Origin: DAHVFK01 sp963755395
Lineage (GTDB): Bacteria; Pseudomonadota; Gammaproteobacteria; Burkholderiales; SG8-39
Assembly: GCA_963755395.1 (NCBI GenBank)
Contig: CAVWJJ010000002.1
Location: forward strand, 1,674,001 to 1,738,000
DNA length: 64,000 bases
Direction: 5' to 3'
Shown here: positions 37,411 through 46,414 of the stretch, in pieces
Position numbering within the stretch: the stretch's first letter is position 1
Layout: each line of letters begins with the position of its first letter
Program-made: the position numbers and the translations under genes
Notes under the pieces: model-generated
The model's input: only the letters and a program-made list of their open reading frames with translations
What the model was told of the DNA's origin: nothing
Database searches by the model: none

Positions 37411-38319
37411 CTATCCTTTCGTCGCGCCGGCGGTGAGGCCGGCGATGTAGTAGTCCATCAGGAAGGCGTAAATGATCAGCGGCGGCGCGGCGCCCAGCAG
37501 GCATGCGCCCATGATCTGGCCCCAGTTGTAGACGTCGCCCTTGATGAGCGTCGTGACGATGCCGACCGGGAGCACGAGCTGATCGGTCGAGACCGTGAAC
37601 GCCATCGGGTAGAGAAACTCGGACCACGACACGGTGAAAGCGAAGATGGTGGCGGCGATGATGCCGGGCAGGGCCACCGGCAGGAAGATCTTGGTCAGCA
37701 TCTGGATGTAGCCGGCGCCGTCGATCAACGCCGCCTCGTCCAGCTCCTTGGGGATCGACTGGAAGTAACCGATCATGATCCAGGTGCAGAACGGCACCGT
37801 GAGCGTCGGGTAGATGATGATCAGCGCCCACCAGTGATTGAGCAGCGCGATACCCGTGGTCTCGTTCACCCAGGCCATGATCTTGAACAGCGGGATGAAC
37901 AGCAGCGAATCCGGAATCAGGTAAGTCAGGAACACCCCGGTCGCGAGCGTGGTCGAGCCCCAGAACTTCATGCGCCCGAGCGAGAAGGCGGCGGGCACCG
38001 CGATCAGCATGGTGATCGCGACCACCGCAACCGCGATCACCGCCGAATTGCGGAAGAACGTCAGGTACTGCGTCGAGCCGAGCAGCGCCTTGAAATTCTC
38101 CAGCGTCGGGTGGAACACCCACCACGGGTTGGTCATCGCCGCGATTTCGTGGCTGGTCTTCAGGCCCATGATGAGCATGTAGACCGGCGGCATGAGGAAG
38201 AAGATCGCGAACAGCACCAGAAACACGTAGGACCACCACAGAGCCCAGCGGCGGCTGCGCCGCAGGCTGCCGTGCTTTGCCGGCGTTGCCGGGCCGATCG
38301 CTTGTGCGGTCGCGCTCAT
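37411..38319 (-). CDS. ABC sugar transporter permease, MalG type (first set)
   Basis: A 302-residue permease with six helices. Its EAA loop is ELDEAALIDGAGYIQML, and it ends GLTAGATKG, as its paralogue at 33338-34162 does. The ATG at 38319 lies two bases before the end of the partner permease gene. It lies five bases upstream of the ATPase gene. It belongs to the first importer set. Confidence 0.9.
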   Translation of the reverse strand: MSATAQAIGPATPAKHGSLRRSRRWALWWSYVFLVLFAIFFLMPPVYMLIMGLKTSHEIAAMTNPWWVFHPTLENFKALLGSTQYLTFFRNSAVIAVAVVAITMLIAVPAAFSLGRMKFWGSTTLATGVFLTYLIPDSLLFIPLFKIMAWVNETTGIALLNHWWALIIIYPTLTVPFCTWIMIGYFQSIPKELDEAALIDGAGYIQMLTKIFLPVALPGIIAATIFAFTVSWSEFLYPMAFTVSTDQLVLPVGIVTTLIKGDVYNWGQIMGACLLGAAPPLIIYAFLMDYYIAGLTAGATKG

Positions 38320-38321
38320 GA

Positions 38322-39251
38322 TCAGACGGAGCTGCCGCGGCGGTTGATGTCGCGCAGGATGAAGTACGCAGCGACGCCCAGGATCGGCAGCATGAACAGC
38401 GACACCGATGCGCCCATGGGAATGTTGTTGCCCTGGATGCCGAGCGCGAACGCCCAGGTCGCGAAGATGTGCGTGCTGTTCACCGGACCACCGTAGGTCA
38501 GGATGCGGACGATGTCGAAGTTGGCGAAGGTCACGATGAGCGAGAACAGCATGGTGATGGCGATGATGTTGCGCATCATGGGCAGCGTCACGTACCACAC
38601 CTTTTGCCACCAGCTGGCGCCGTCGATCGCCGCCGCTTCGTAGAGCTGGTCCGGCACCGACTTGAGCGCAGCGAGGTACATGATGAGGAAGAACGGCGCG
38701 CCGTACCAGACGTTGACCAGGATCACCGAGAAGCGCGCCCAGCCCGGCACGCCGAGGAAGGGAATGGACTCGATGCCGAACTTGGCGAGGATCCAGTTGA
38801 TCGCACTGTACGACGGATCGAACAGCCAGAACCAGGCGATGGTGCTCATCGCGGTCGGGATTACCCAGGGCACGAGCAGCATGCCGCGCCATTTGCGCTG
38901 GCCCTTGGCCGGCAGGTTGTGCACGAAATGCGAGGTGACGAAGCCGATCAGCGCCTTGAAAATGACGGCCGTGATCGCGAACAGGCACGACTGCTTGACC
39001 ACCATCCAGAAAGTGTCGAAGTGGAGCAGGAAAAGGATGTTCCTCAGGCCGGTGAAGTGGTCCATCGTGCGGTCGAGCATCGACAGATACACCGCATAGA
39101 ACGCCGGATAGATGACCAGCGTCAGGATCAGGACGATCAGCGGCAGCGCGAGCACGAGCGCGGTCGTCGAGCGGCGCCGCATGAGCTTCTGCATCGTCAT
39201 GCGGCGCGCGGGACCCACCGCGGGCGCCCTGGCCGCAATGCCGTTGGCCAT
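38322..39251 (-). CDS. ABC sugar transporter permease, MalF type (first set)
   Basis: A 309-residue permease with six helices, starting with a basic cytosolic tail (MRRRSTTALVLALPLIVL). The EAA loop reads QLYEAAAIDGASWWQKV. The ATG at 39251 follows a strong GGAGGAGG site. It forms the membrane heterodimer with the MalG-type protein of set 1. Confidence 0.9.
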   Translation of the reverse strand: MANGIAARAPAVGPARRMTMQKLMRRRSTTALVLALPLIVLILTLVIYPAFYAVYLSMLDRTMDHFTGLRNILFLLHFDTFWMVVKQSCLFAITAVIFKALIGFVTSHFVHNLPAKGQRKWRGMLLVPWVIPTAMSTIAWFWLFDPSYSAINWILAKFGIESIPFLGVPGWARFSVILVNVWYGAPFFLIMYLAALKSVPDQLYEAAAIDGASWWQKVWYVTLPMMRNIIAITMLFSLIVTFANFDIVRILTYGGPVNSTHIFATWAFALGIQGNNIPMGASVSLFMLPILGVAAYFILRDINRRGSSV

Positions 39252-39357
39252 CGGATTCCTCCTCCTGTTTAGATTCGATACCGGCCGGGGGTCGGTCTTC
39301 TCCAGGCCAGCGGGAGGCGCCGGCTCGCGCCGGCGCTTCCCGCACCCGGGATAAAGC

Positions 39358-40704
39358 TTACATCATCGAATAGGCCTTAATCTGATTCTCGGCCCATGAG
39401 ATGGTGTCGTTCACCGACTGTCCCTGGGCGCCGACCTTGGCCAGCATCTGCGTCAGGAGCCCCTGGGTGTAGATCTGGTTGACCGCATGGATCGGACCGG
39501 GCCCGCCGGCGACCATTATGATCTGGTCCGGTGTCGGCGGGTAGTTGTATACCGTGCCCTTCGGCGGCTCGACCTCGGCCCAGGTCTTGAAGTTGCGCAG
39601 ATTCTTGAAACCCGGCAGGTCGTAGCCGTTGCTCGCCGCCACGAAGCGCTCGGACGAGCGCCGCGTGATGAGGTGGGCGAGCAGGCTCTTGGCCGCCGAT
39701 TTGTTGGGCGAGAACTTCCAGATCGCCCAGAAGAACGGCAGCGCCGGCGCGAACCGTCCCTTCGGCCCCTTGGGCGAGGCGAAGGTCCAGCAATCCGCCG
39801 CCACCGACGGGTTGTCGCGCTTCGCGACCGACCACGCGCTGGGCGGATTCATGATCATGGAGCCCTGCCCCGAAATCAGGAACTTGTTGTTCGAGGCGTC
39901 GTCCCACGCGATCACGTCCTTCGGCAGGACCTTGACCAGCCGTTGCGCGTACTCGAGCACTTGCCTGGTGTTGTCCGAATTGACGGTCACGTCCCCCTTC
40001 TCGTTGACGAGCTCTGCGCCGTAGGCGTGGAACAATGCGCCGGCCCAGTCCACCGAGTCGGTGGTCGGGCCGAGGCCCAGGCCGATGGGGTGGCCGCCCT
40101 TGTAGCATTTCTCCGCGACCTCGGCCAATTTGTCCCAGGTCCACTCGTCCTGCAGCTTCTTGTCCGAGTGCCCGCCCGGACCGGCGTACATCTTGGTGAC
40201 GTCGAGCCCGGCGTATTCCTTGAACATGCTGATGCGCGCGCAGGGCGGCTTCACCTGGCTGCCGGTGACCGCGGGCGCCGCGCTCCAATGGCCCTTCGGC
40301 TTGCCGAGGTACTCGACGATGGGATACGGCGCGCCGTTCTCCTTGATCGCCGCGTGCATGACGTCATTGACCGGCTCGAAGTCGTCCGCGTAGGCCGCGG
40401 GCGACCATGCGTTCGGCTGCACCAGGTCGTGACCCGACTTCGCCAGCTTCTCGGCGGCGATCGTCAGCTCGAGCTTGTTGCCCTGCGAGGTGATGAAATC
40501 GATGCTGATGTCGACTTTGTGCTTTGCCGCCCACTCGTGGCAGATCGACTCCATGGTCTTGTTCGCGCCCGGGACCCAGTGGTCCCAGAACGCCACCTTG
40601 AGGCTGCCGGCGGCGCGCGAGGTGCGGATGTACGGGAACATCGCGGCAGCGGACGCCGCGGCCGTCGTCTGGATAAATCGACGTCGATCGAACTTCTTCG
40701 TCAT
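39358..40704 (-). CDS. ABC sugar-type substrate-binding protein, Tat-like signal (first set)
   Basis: A 448-residue extracellular solute-binding protein of family 1. The N-terminus KKFDRRRFIQTTAAASAAAM with RRRFIQ resembles a twin-arginine signal, so it may be exported folded. The segment HDLVQPNAWSPAAYADDFEPV and FFWAIWKFSPNKSAA are typical of the group. The ATG at 40704 opens the operon binding protein-MalF-MalG-ATPase-binding protein-MalF-MalG-MaoC. The ligand is unknown; sugar or polyol is likely by family. Confidence 0.88.
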   Translation of the reverse strand: MTKKFDRRRFIQTTAAASAAAMFPYIRTSRAAGSLKVAFWDHWVPGANKTMESICHEWAAKHKVDISIDFITSQGNKLELTIAAEKLAKSGHDLVQPNAWSPAAYADDFEPVNDVMHAAIKENGAPYPIVEYLGKPKGHWSAAPAVTGSQVKPPCARISMFKEYAGLDVTKMYAGPGGHSDKKLQDEWTWDKLAEVAEKCYKGGHPIGLGLGPTTDSVDWAGALFHAYGAELVNEKGDVTVNSDNTRQVLEYAQRLVKVLPKDVIAWDDASNNKFLISGQGSMIMNPPSAWSVAKRDNPSVAADCWTFASPKGPKGRFAPALPFFWAIWKFSPNKSAAKSLLAHLITRRSSERFVAASNGYDLPGFKNLRNFKTWAEVEPPKGTVYNYPPTPDQIIMVAGGPGPIHAVNQIYTQGLLTQMLAKVGAQGQSVNDTISWAENQIKAYSMM

Positions 40705-40742
40705 TGCAATCTCCTCCTGCGGTTGATGGGACGGGCTCGCTA

Positions 40743-40778
40743 ATGCGTCGCAGTGCAGTGATGCTTCGCAGTGCAGTG
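40743..40778. repeat. 18-bp tandem repeat upstream of the ABC operon
   Basis: Two adjacent copies, 40743-40760 and 40761-40778, of ATGCGTCGCAGTGCAGTG with one mismatch, followed by the start of a third (ATG). It lies 39-74 bases upstream of the first ABC gene, where a regulator could bind. Function is inferred from position only. Confidence 0.55.
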
Positions 40779-40894
40779 ATGACTGATTTACCTCGCCCGG
40801 CGGGAAGAAGTCTAGACGCTTTCCCTATCGGCGGCCTTACGGTTTCGTGCTGCAATGCAGCGAAAACGCCCGGCCAGCAGGCCCCCCATCCGGG

Positions 40895-40908
40895 TTGACC
40901 CAGGTCAA
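40895..40908 (+). promoter_or_regulatory. FNR/ANR-type box upstream of dctP
   Basis: TTGAC-CCAG-GTCAA is a perfect inverted repeat of the FNR/ANR/DNR type (TTGAY-N4-RTCAA). Its centre at 40901.5 predicts a class II start at about 40943, and TACGAT at 40931-40936 is a good -10 at exactly the right place. This supports activation of the TRAP genes when oxygen is low. Confidence 0.65.
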
Positions 40909-40991
40909 GCTTGCGCTTCGCTTACGCGCGTACGATTGCGCCCACAACAGGCTTTTCCGAGATCTCTTACCCCATAGGACGGAGCTAAACC

Positions 40992-41978
40992 ATGCGATTC
41001 ACCCCCGTATTGCTTGCCGGCGCCCTCGCGCTCTCGCTGTCGCTCGCAGCGCAGGCGGCGCCGATCATCATCAAGGTCAGCCACGTGGTGGCCGAGAAGA
41101 CGCCCAAGGGCCAGGCTGCGCTCAAGTTCAAGGAACTGGCCGAGAAGATGCTTCCCGGCAAGGTGCAGGTGCAGGTGTTCCCGAGCTCGCAGCTGTTCGG
41201 CGACGGCAAGGAAATGGAAGCGCTGCTGCTGGGCGACGTGCAGATCATCGCGCCCTCGCTGTCCAAGTTCGACCGCTACACCAAGAAGCTGCAGGTGTTC
41301 GACCTGCCGTTCCTGTTCAACGACATCGCGGCGGTCGACCGCTTCCAGCACAGCGCCGAGGGCCAGGCGCTGCTCGACTCGATGCGCTCGAAGGGCATCA
41401 AGGGCCTCGCCTACTGGCACAACGGCATGAAGCAGCTCTCGACCGACAAAGACCAGCTCAAGCGGCCTGAGGACGTCAAGGGCCTGAAGTTCCGCATCCA
41501 GCAGTCCGACGTGCTCGAAGCGCAGTTCCGCGCGCTCGGCGCCAACCCGCAGAAGATGGCCTTCAGCGAGGTCTACCAGGCGCTGCAGACCGGGGTGGTC
41601 GACGGCCAGGAGAACACCTGGTCGAACATCTAGTCGCAGAAGTTCTTCGAGGTGCAGAAGACCATCGCCGAGACCAACCACGGCGTGATCGACTACATGG
41701 TGATCACCAACGCCAAGTGGTGGGACGGGCTGCCGGCCGACGTGCGCAAGGGCCTGCAGGAGGCGATGGACCAAGCAACGGCCTACGGCAACAAGGTCGC
41801 CAACGACCTGAACGAGACGGACAAGCAGAACATCGCCGCGGCCGGCAAGGCGAAGATCCAGACCCTCTCCAAGGACGACCTGGCGGCCTGGCGCAAGGCG
41901 ATGGATCCGGTGTGGCAGAAATTCGAGGGGCAGATCGGCAAAGACCTGATCGACGCGGCGCAAAAGGCGAACATGTAA
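40992..41978 (+). pseudogene. dctP: TRAP transporter substrate-binding protein DctP with in-frame amber codon
   Basis: The periplasmic binding protein of a C4-dicarboxylate-type TRAP transporter. The signal peptide (AGALALSLSLAAQA) is followed by IIIKVSHVVAEKTPKG and FPSSQLFGDGKEMEALLLGDVQI, and a typical DGQENTWSNI. The next codon is TAG at 41631-41633, where relatives have Tyr or Trp; the frame then continues SQKFFEVQ, ETNHGVIDYMVI to a natural stop at 41978. The total length of 328 codons is normal and both halves are fully conserved, so the change is recent: a sequencing error, a fresh null mutation or, less likely, amber read-through. Confidence 0.88.
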
Positions 41979-42006
41979 CGCCGGGCCGCGCGCTAAGCTT
42001 CAGCCC

Positions 42007-43812
42007 GTGCGCTTCGCCTGGTTCCACCGGCTGGAGGAAGGCCTGATCGCCTTCCTCCTCGCCATCATGACGCTGGTCACCTTCGCCCAGGTGATCGCGC
42101 GCTACGTTTTCAATTACAGCTTCGTCTGGGCGCTCGAGCTGGTCACCTACCTGTTCGGGTTCCTGATCTTCATCGGCATGTCCTATGGCGTGCGCGTCGG
42201 CTCGCACATCGGGGTCGACGCGCTGGTCAAGGCGCTCAAGCCCAAGGCGGCGCGCATCGTCGGCGGCACGGCCGCCCTGCTGTGCCTGGTCTACGCCGTG
42301 ATCATCTTCTACGGCAGCTGGCAGTACGTCGCCAAGATGTATGAGATCGGCATCATGGCCGAGGACCTGCCGATCCCGCAGTGGGTGCCGCGGCTGTCGC
42401 TGCTGGTCGGCTTCGGCCTGCTGGTCGTGCGCTTCGCCGAGGCGTTCGGGCGCATCGCGACCGGGCGCGAAACGCGCATGCAGGTCGCCGACGAGGCCGT
42501 CGATGCGCTCAAGCACAAGGACGACTTCGAAGACGTGACCACCGGCGCGCTGTTCGTGATGCTGTTCGCGTTCATGCTGATCGGCATGCCGATCGCGGTC
42601 GCGCTCGGACTGTCGTCGGTGCTCACGATCCTGTTCTTCGGCCACGACTCGCTCGCTTCGCTTTCGCTCAAGCTGTTCGAGACCTCGGAGCAGTTCACCC
42701 TGCTCGCGATCCCGTTCTTCATCCTGGCCGGCGCGTTCATGACCACCGGCGGAGTGGCACGGCGCATGATCCGTTTCGCCAACGCCGCGATCGGCCACCT
42801 GCGCGGCGGTCTGGCGATGGCCTCGGTGCTCGCCTGCATGCTGTTCGCCGCGGTCTCGGGCTCCTCGCCGGCGACCGTGGTCGCGGTCGGCTCGATCGTG
42901 ATCGCCGGCATGGCACGCGCGGGCTACACCCAGGCCTTCGCCGCGGGCGTGATCTGCAACGCGGGAACGCTCGGCATCCTTATTCCGCCTTCGATCGTGA
43001 TGGTGGTCTACGCCGCCGCCACGGAGACTTCGGTCGGCAAGCTGTTCATGGCAGGCATCATCCCGGGCATCATGCTCGGCCTGATGCTGATGGTCGCAAT
43101 CTACGTGCGCGCGCGGATGATCGACCTGCCGCGCCAGCCGCGCGCCTCGCTGCGCGAGGTGCTGGTCGCCGGACGCAACTCGCTCTGGGGGCTGCTGCTG
43201 ATCGTGATCATCCTGGGCGGCATCTACGGCGGCATCTTCACCCCGACCGAGGCCGCGGCGGTGTCGGCCGTGTACGCGTTCTTCGTCGCCGTGTTCGTCT
43301 ACCGCGACATGGGCCTGAAGGACGTGCCCAAGGTGCTGGTCGACGCGGCGCGGGTCACCGTGATGCTGATGTTCATCATCGCCAACGCGCTGCTGTTCGC
43401 CCACGTGCTGACCACCGAGCGCATCCCGCAGATGATCGCCGAGACGATCGTGTCGATGGGCATGGCGCCGTGGCAGTTCCTGATCGTCGTCAACATCCTG
43501 CTGCTTGTCGCCGGCAACTTCATGGAGCCGACTGGGATCATCCTGATCCTGGCGCCGATCCTGTTCCCGATCGCGACGCGGCTGGGAATCGATCCGGTGC
43601 ACCTCGGCATCATCATGGTGGTCAACATGGAGATCGGCATGGTCACGCCGCCGGTCGGGCTCAACCTGTTCGTCACCTCCGGCATCACCGGCATGTCGAT
43701 CGTCCAGGTGGTGCGCGCCGCGCTGCCCTGGCTGTCGGTGCTGCTGCTGTTCCTGGTAATCGTGACCTACGTGCCTCAGCTGTCGATCTGGCTGCCCGGC
43801 AAGCTGTTTTGA
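42007..43812 (+). CDS. TRAP transporter fused small/large permease (DctQ-DctM)
   Basis: A 601-residue fusion. The first 165 or so residues form the four-helix DctQ part (LEEGLIAFLLAIMTLVTFAQ, then SYGVRVGSHIGVD). A linker of about 25 residues leads to the DctM part with 11-12 helices (LFVMLFAFMLIGMPIAVALG, then ILIPPSIVMVVYAAATETS and GMVTPPVGLNLFVTSG). It imports organic acids with Na+ using the DctP protein upstream. The start is a GTG at 42007, 28 bases after dctP. Fused Q-M permeases are known. It shares the dctP promoter and FNR-type box. Confidence 0.92.
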   Translation: MRFAWFHRLEEGLIAFLLAIMTLVTFAQVIARYVFNYSFVWALELVTYLFGFLIFIGMSYGVRVGSHIGVDALVKALKPKAARIVGGTAALLCLVYAVIIFYGSWQYVAKMYEIGIMAEDLPIPQWVPRLSLLVGFGLLVVRFAEAFGRIATGRETRMQVADEAVDALKHKDDFEDVTTGALFVMLFAFMLIGMPIAVALGLSSVLTILFFGHDSLASLSLKLFETSEQFTLLAIPFFILAGAFMTTGGVARRMIRFANAAIGHLRGGLAMASVLACMLFAAVSGSSPATVVAVGSIVIAGMARAGYTQAFAAGVICNAGTLGILIPPSIVMVVYAAATETSVGKLFMAGIIPGIMLGLMLMVAIYVRARMIDLPRQPRASLREVLVAGRNSLWGLLLIVIILGGIYGGIFTPTEAAAVSAVYAFFVAVFVYRDMGLKDVPKVLVDAARVTVMLMFIIANALLFAHVLTTERIPQMIAETIVSMGMAPWQFLIVVNILLLVAGNFMEPTGIILILAPILFPIATRLGIDPVHLGIIMVVNMEIGMVTPPVGLNLFVTSGITGMSIVQVVRAALPWLSVLLLFLVIVTYVPQLSIWLPGKLF

Positions 43813-43976
43813 AGCCCGGGCGAAGACTCAGGCGCCGCCGCGAGGTTTGGATCCAGCTCGACGGCCCGGCGCAAGGATGCAATCGCCGCTTCGAGCTCAG
43901 CGCGCTGCGCTGCGGCCGTTCCGGCATGGAAGTGATCTGCGGCGCTGCTGCCACCGCCGTGGAAGAGTCGAAACAC
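43776..43976 (-). pseudogene. TPR-like N-terminal fragment
   Basis: A 66-codon frame from a GTG encoding HFHAGTAAAQRAELEAAI and LRRAVELDPNLAAAP, which looks like the first tetratricopeptide unit of a larger protein. It then runs antisense into the end of the TRAP permease gene and stops. The later repeats are missing, so it is either a truncated gene or a chance reading. Confidence 0.3.
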
Positions 43977-43994
43977 CGATGCGTCCCGCCGGCC

Positions 43995-44312
43995 CTACTT
44001 CCCCTTGCGCGCGAGAGTCGCGATGGTCACAACTTTCTGAGTGAAGGCGTCGACGGCCATCGGCTCGTAGCCCGCCTCCTTCAGCGCCCATTTGAAGCGG
44101 TTTCCGAGCCGCGCCTTCTTGAAAGGATTGAGCTTGTGCTCGACGGCAAAGCGCTCGACCTGGTCGAGGATCGACTTGTGGGTCTTCGTCAGCCGCATGA
44201 TTTCCTTCTTCGTGTATGTGCCGGCCGCCGACGGCGGAAACCGCTTTATCAGGTTGCCGACGATTCCGTCAACGAACCGGTCAACCTCACTCGTGTCGAG
44301 CCAATTCAGCAT
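43995..44312 (-). CDS. Conserved hypothetical protein (105 aa)
   Basis: A 105-residue basic soluble protein from the ATG at 44312: DTSEVDRFVDGIVGNLIKRF near the start, and then KTHKSILDQVERFAVEHKLNPFKKARLGNRFKWALKEAGY. No membrane segment or metal motif is visible. The composition and length suggest a genuine small protein, possibly nucleic-acid-binding. It is separated from GH15 by 50 bases on the same strand. No family function known to me. Confidence 0.65.
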   Translation of the reverse strand: MLNWLDTSEVDRFVDGIVGNLIKRFPPSAAGTYTKKEIMRLTKTHKSILDQVERFAVEHKLNPFKKARLGNRFKWALKEAGYEPMAVDAFTQKVVTIATLARKGK

Positions 44313-44362
44313 GCGCGCCGATTCTAGATTATCCGCGCCACGTCGGCGACCTGCGTCGCGCT

Positions 44363-46138
44363 TCAACCAGGGGCCAGGATTTCGGCGCTGTTGATCAGCG
44401 CGATGTGCGACAGCGCCTGGGGAAAGTTGCCCAGTTGGCGGCGCGCGCGCGGGTCGTATTCCTCGGCCAGCAGGCCGACGTCGTTGCGCACCGCAAGCAA
44501 GCGCTCGAACAGCTTGCGTGCATCATCGCGCCGCCCCATCATTGCCAGGTTGTCCGCCAGCCAGAAGCTGCATGGCAGGAAGGCGCCCTCGCCCGGCGCA
44601 AGCCCGTCGACGCCGTCGTCCTGCTGCAGATAGCGCCGCACAAAGCCGTCGGGCGCCAGCTCGCGCCGTATCGCCTCGACCGTGCCCGCCATGCGCGGGT
44701 CGCTCGCCGGCAGAAAGCCCAACTTGGAGATCATCAGCAGCGAGGCGTCGAGCGCGCTCGAACCGTAGTACTGAACGAAAGCGTTGCGGCTCGAGTCGTA
44801 ACCGTTGTCGCATACGTCGCGGTGCACCGCGTCGCGCAGCTTGCGCCAGCGATCGACCGGCCCCTCGAGCCCGTGCTTCTCGACCGCCTTCACCGCGCGG
44901 TCGAATGCCACCCAGGCGAGCACCTTGGAATACGTGAATTGCCGCGGCCGGCCGCGCACCTCCCAGATGCTCGCGTCCGGTTCGCGCCAGCGCGACTCGA
45001 GCGCATCGAGCAGCACGCGCTCGACGCGCCAGGCCTCGTGGTCGTAGTCGACGTTGTGCTTGCGCGCGACGTGCATCATGTCCATGATCGAGCCATAGGC
45101 GTCGAGCTGCAGCTGCCGGTGCGCGCCGTTGCCGCTGCGCACCGGCGCGCTTCCCGCGTAGCCCGGCAGCCAGTCGAGCTCTATTTCCGGCAGGCGCCGT
45201 TCGCCGGCGATGCCGTACAGCACCTGCAGCTGTTCGGGGCGCCCGGCCACGGCGCGCAGCAGCCAGTCGCGCCACGCGCGCGCCTCGTCGATGTAGCCCG
45301 AGGCGAGCAGGGCGTAGAGCGTGAACGCCGCGTCGCGCAGCCAGCAGTAGCGGTAATCCCAGTTACGGCCTCCTCCCAGGCGCTCGGGCAGCGACGTGGT
45401 CGGTGCCGCGACCATGCCGCCGGTGGGCCCGTAGGTCAGCGCCTTGAGCGTCATCAGCGAGCGCAGCACCGCGTCGCGCCACGGCCCCTCGCCCGCGTAG
45501 CGACCGCTCCACGCGCGCCACCAGGCGTCGGTCGACTCGAGCGCGCGCTCGGCGTCCGGCGCCTCGGGCAGCGCCCGGTGCGAAGGGCTCCAGCTGAGCG
45601 AGAATGCGGCGCTCTGCCCCGCCGCCACGCTGAACCGCGCGCGCGTCGCGAAGCCTTCGTTTTCCAGCTCGACCGGGGCGCGCAGCCGCAGCGATTCCGG
45701 GCCCGCGACCGCGCGCAGGCCGCCGTCCACGCGCCTGACCCACGGCACGATGCGGCCGTAGTCGAAGCGCATCACGAGTTCCATCCGCATCGGCACCGTG
45801 CCGCGCAGGCCCTGCACCAGCCGCAGCACGTCGATCCGCTCGTCGCGCCGCGGACAGCGCATGAAGTCGATCAGCCGCACCGCGCCGTCGCAGGTCTCGA
45901 ACTCGGTTTCCAGCACCAGCGTGCCGTCGCGGTAGCGGCGCCGCACCGCGCGCGGCTCGCCGCCCGGCGCAATAAGCCAGCGGCCGTGCTCGGGGCGGCC
46001 GAGCAGCGCGGCGAAGCAGGCCGGCGAATCGAAGCGCGGCGCGCACAGCCAATCGAGCGATCCAGCGCGGCTCACCAGCGCGGCGGTGTTCGTATCGCCC
46101 AGCAGCGCGTAATCCTCGATCGGCGTGCTTTCCATCAT
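44363..46138 (-). CDS. Glycoside hydrolase family 15 protein (glucoamylase/trehalase-like)
   Basis: A 591-residue cytoplasmic enzyme. The N-terminus IEDYALLGDTNTAALVSRAGSLDWLC and LPERLGGGRNWDYRYCWLRDAAFTLYAL are typical of bacterial GH15 enzymes, which release glucose from starch-like glucans or trehalose. A later PGEGAFLPCSFWLADNL segment is at the (alpha/alpha)6 barrel's second catalytic region. No signal peptide is present. It is divergent from the glycogen operon, so it most likely acts on glycogen-derived glucans. One of two consecutive ATG codons (46138 or 46135) is the start. Confidence 0.9.
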   Translation of the reverse strand: MMESTPIEDYALLGDTNTAALVSRAGSLDWLCAPRFDSPACFAALLGRPEHGRWLIAPGGEPRAVRRRYRDGTLVLETEFETCDGAVRLIDFMRCPRRDERIDVLRLVQGLRGTVPMRMELVMRFDYGRIVPWVRRVDGGLRAVAGPESLRLRAPVELENEGFATRARFSVAAGQSAAFSLSWSPSHRALPEAPDAERALESTDAWWRAWSGRYAGEGPWRDAVLRSLMTLKALTYGPTGGMVAAPTTSLPERLGGGRNWDYRYCWLRDAAFTLYALLASGYIDEARAWRDWLLRAVAGRPEQLQVLYGIAGERRLPEIELDWLPGYAGSAPVRSGNGAHRQLQLDAYGSIMDMMHVARKHNVDYDHEAWRVERVLLDALESRWREPDASIWEVRGRPRQFTYSKVLAWVAFDRAVKAVEKHGLEGPVDRWRKLRDAVHRDVCDNGYDSSRNAFVQYYGSSALDASLLMISKLGFLPASDPRMAGTVEAIRRELAPDGFVRRYLQQDDGVDGLAPGEGAFLPCSFWLADNLAMMGRRDDARKLFERLLAVRNDVGLLAEEYDPRARRQLGNFPQALSHIALINSAEILAPG

Positions 46139-46319
46139 CTGCCTCCAGGGACAGCGCTTGCGCGACTATCGTTCCCGCGCGCTCACGATTCGCATTGTCG
46201 GCGGGTGTAAGCTAGACCGCGGCGAAGGAGGAGCGAACGATGATTGTCGAGGTTGCGCCGCCGCAGATCAAGCCGGACGAAGGTTGCAGGTTCGAGCAGG
46301 CCGCGGTCGGCTGACGCCC

Positions 46320-46333
46320 TTGACCTGCGTCAA
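46320..46333 (+). promoter_or_regulatory. FNR/ANR-type box upstream of glgC
   Basis: TTGAC-CTGC-GTCAA, a perfect FNR/ANR-type inverted repeat centred at 46326.5, in the 276-base gap between GH15 and glgC. A class II promoter would start near 46368, and GAGAAT at 46355-46360 fits its -10. This points to glycogen-gene control by oxygen. Confidence 0.62.
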
Positions 46334-46414
46334 GCGCGGCGGCGCGCTCGCGGCGAGAATAAGCATGCACTGCGTGCGCCATCATTGGTACAACTGCCTG
46401 ACGGGAGGGATCCA

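Noticed and set aside
41704..43602. A 632-codon minus-strand open frame opposite the TRAP permease
   Set aside because: His/Asp/Arg-rich antisense of membrane-helix codons; no motif.
44216..46210. A 664-codon plus-strand open frame opposite the GH15 gene
   Set aside because: Antisense to a gene with clear GH15 motifs; no domain recognised.
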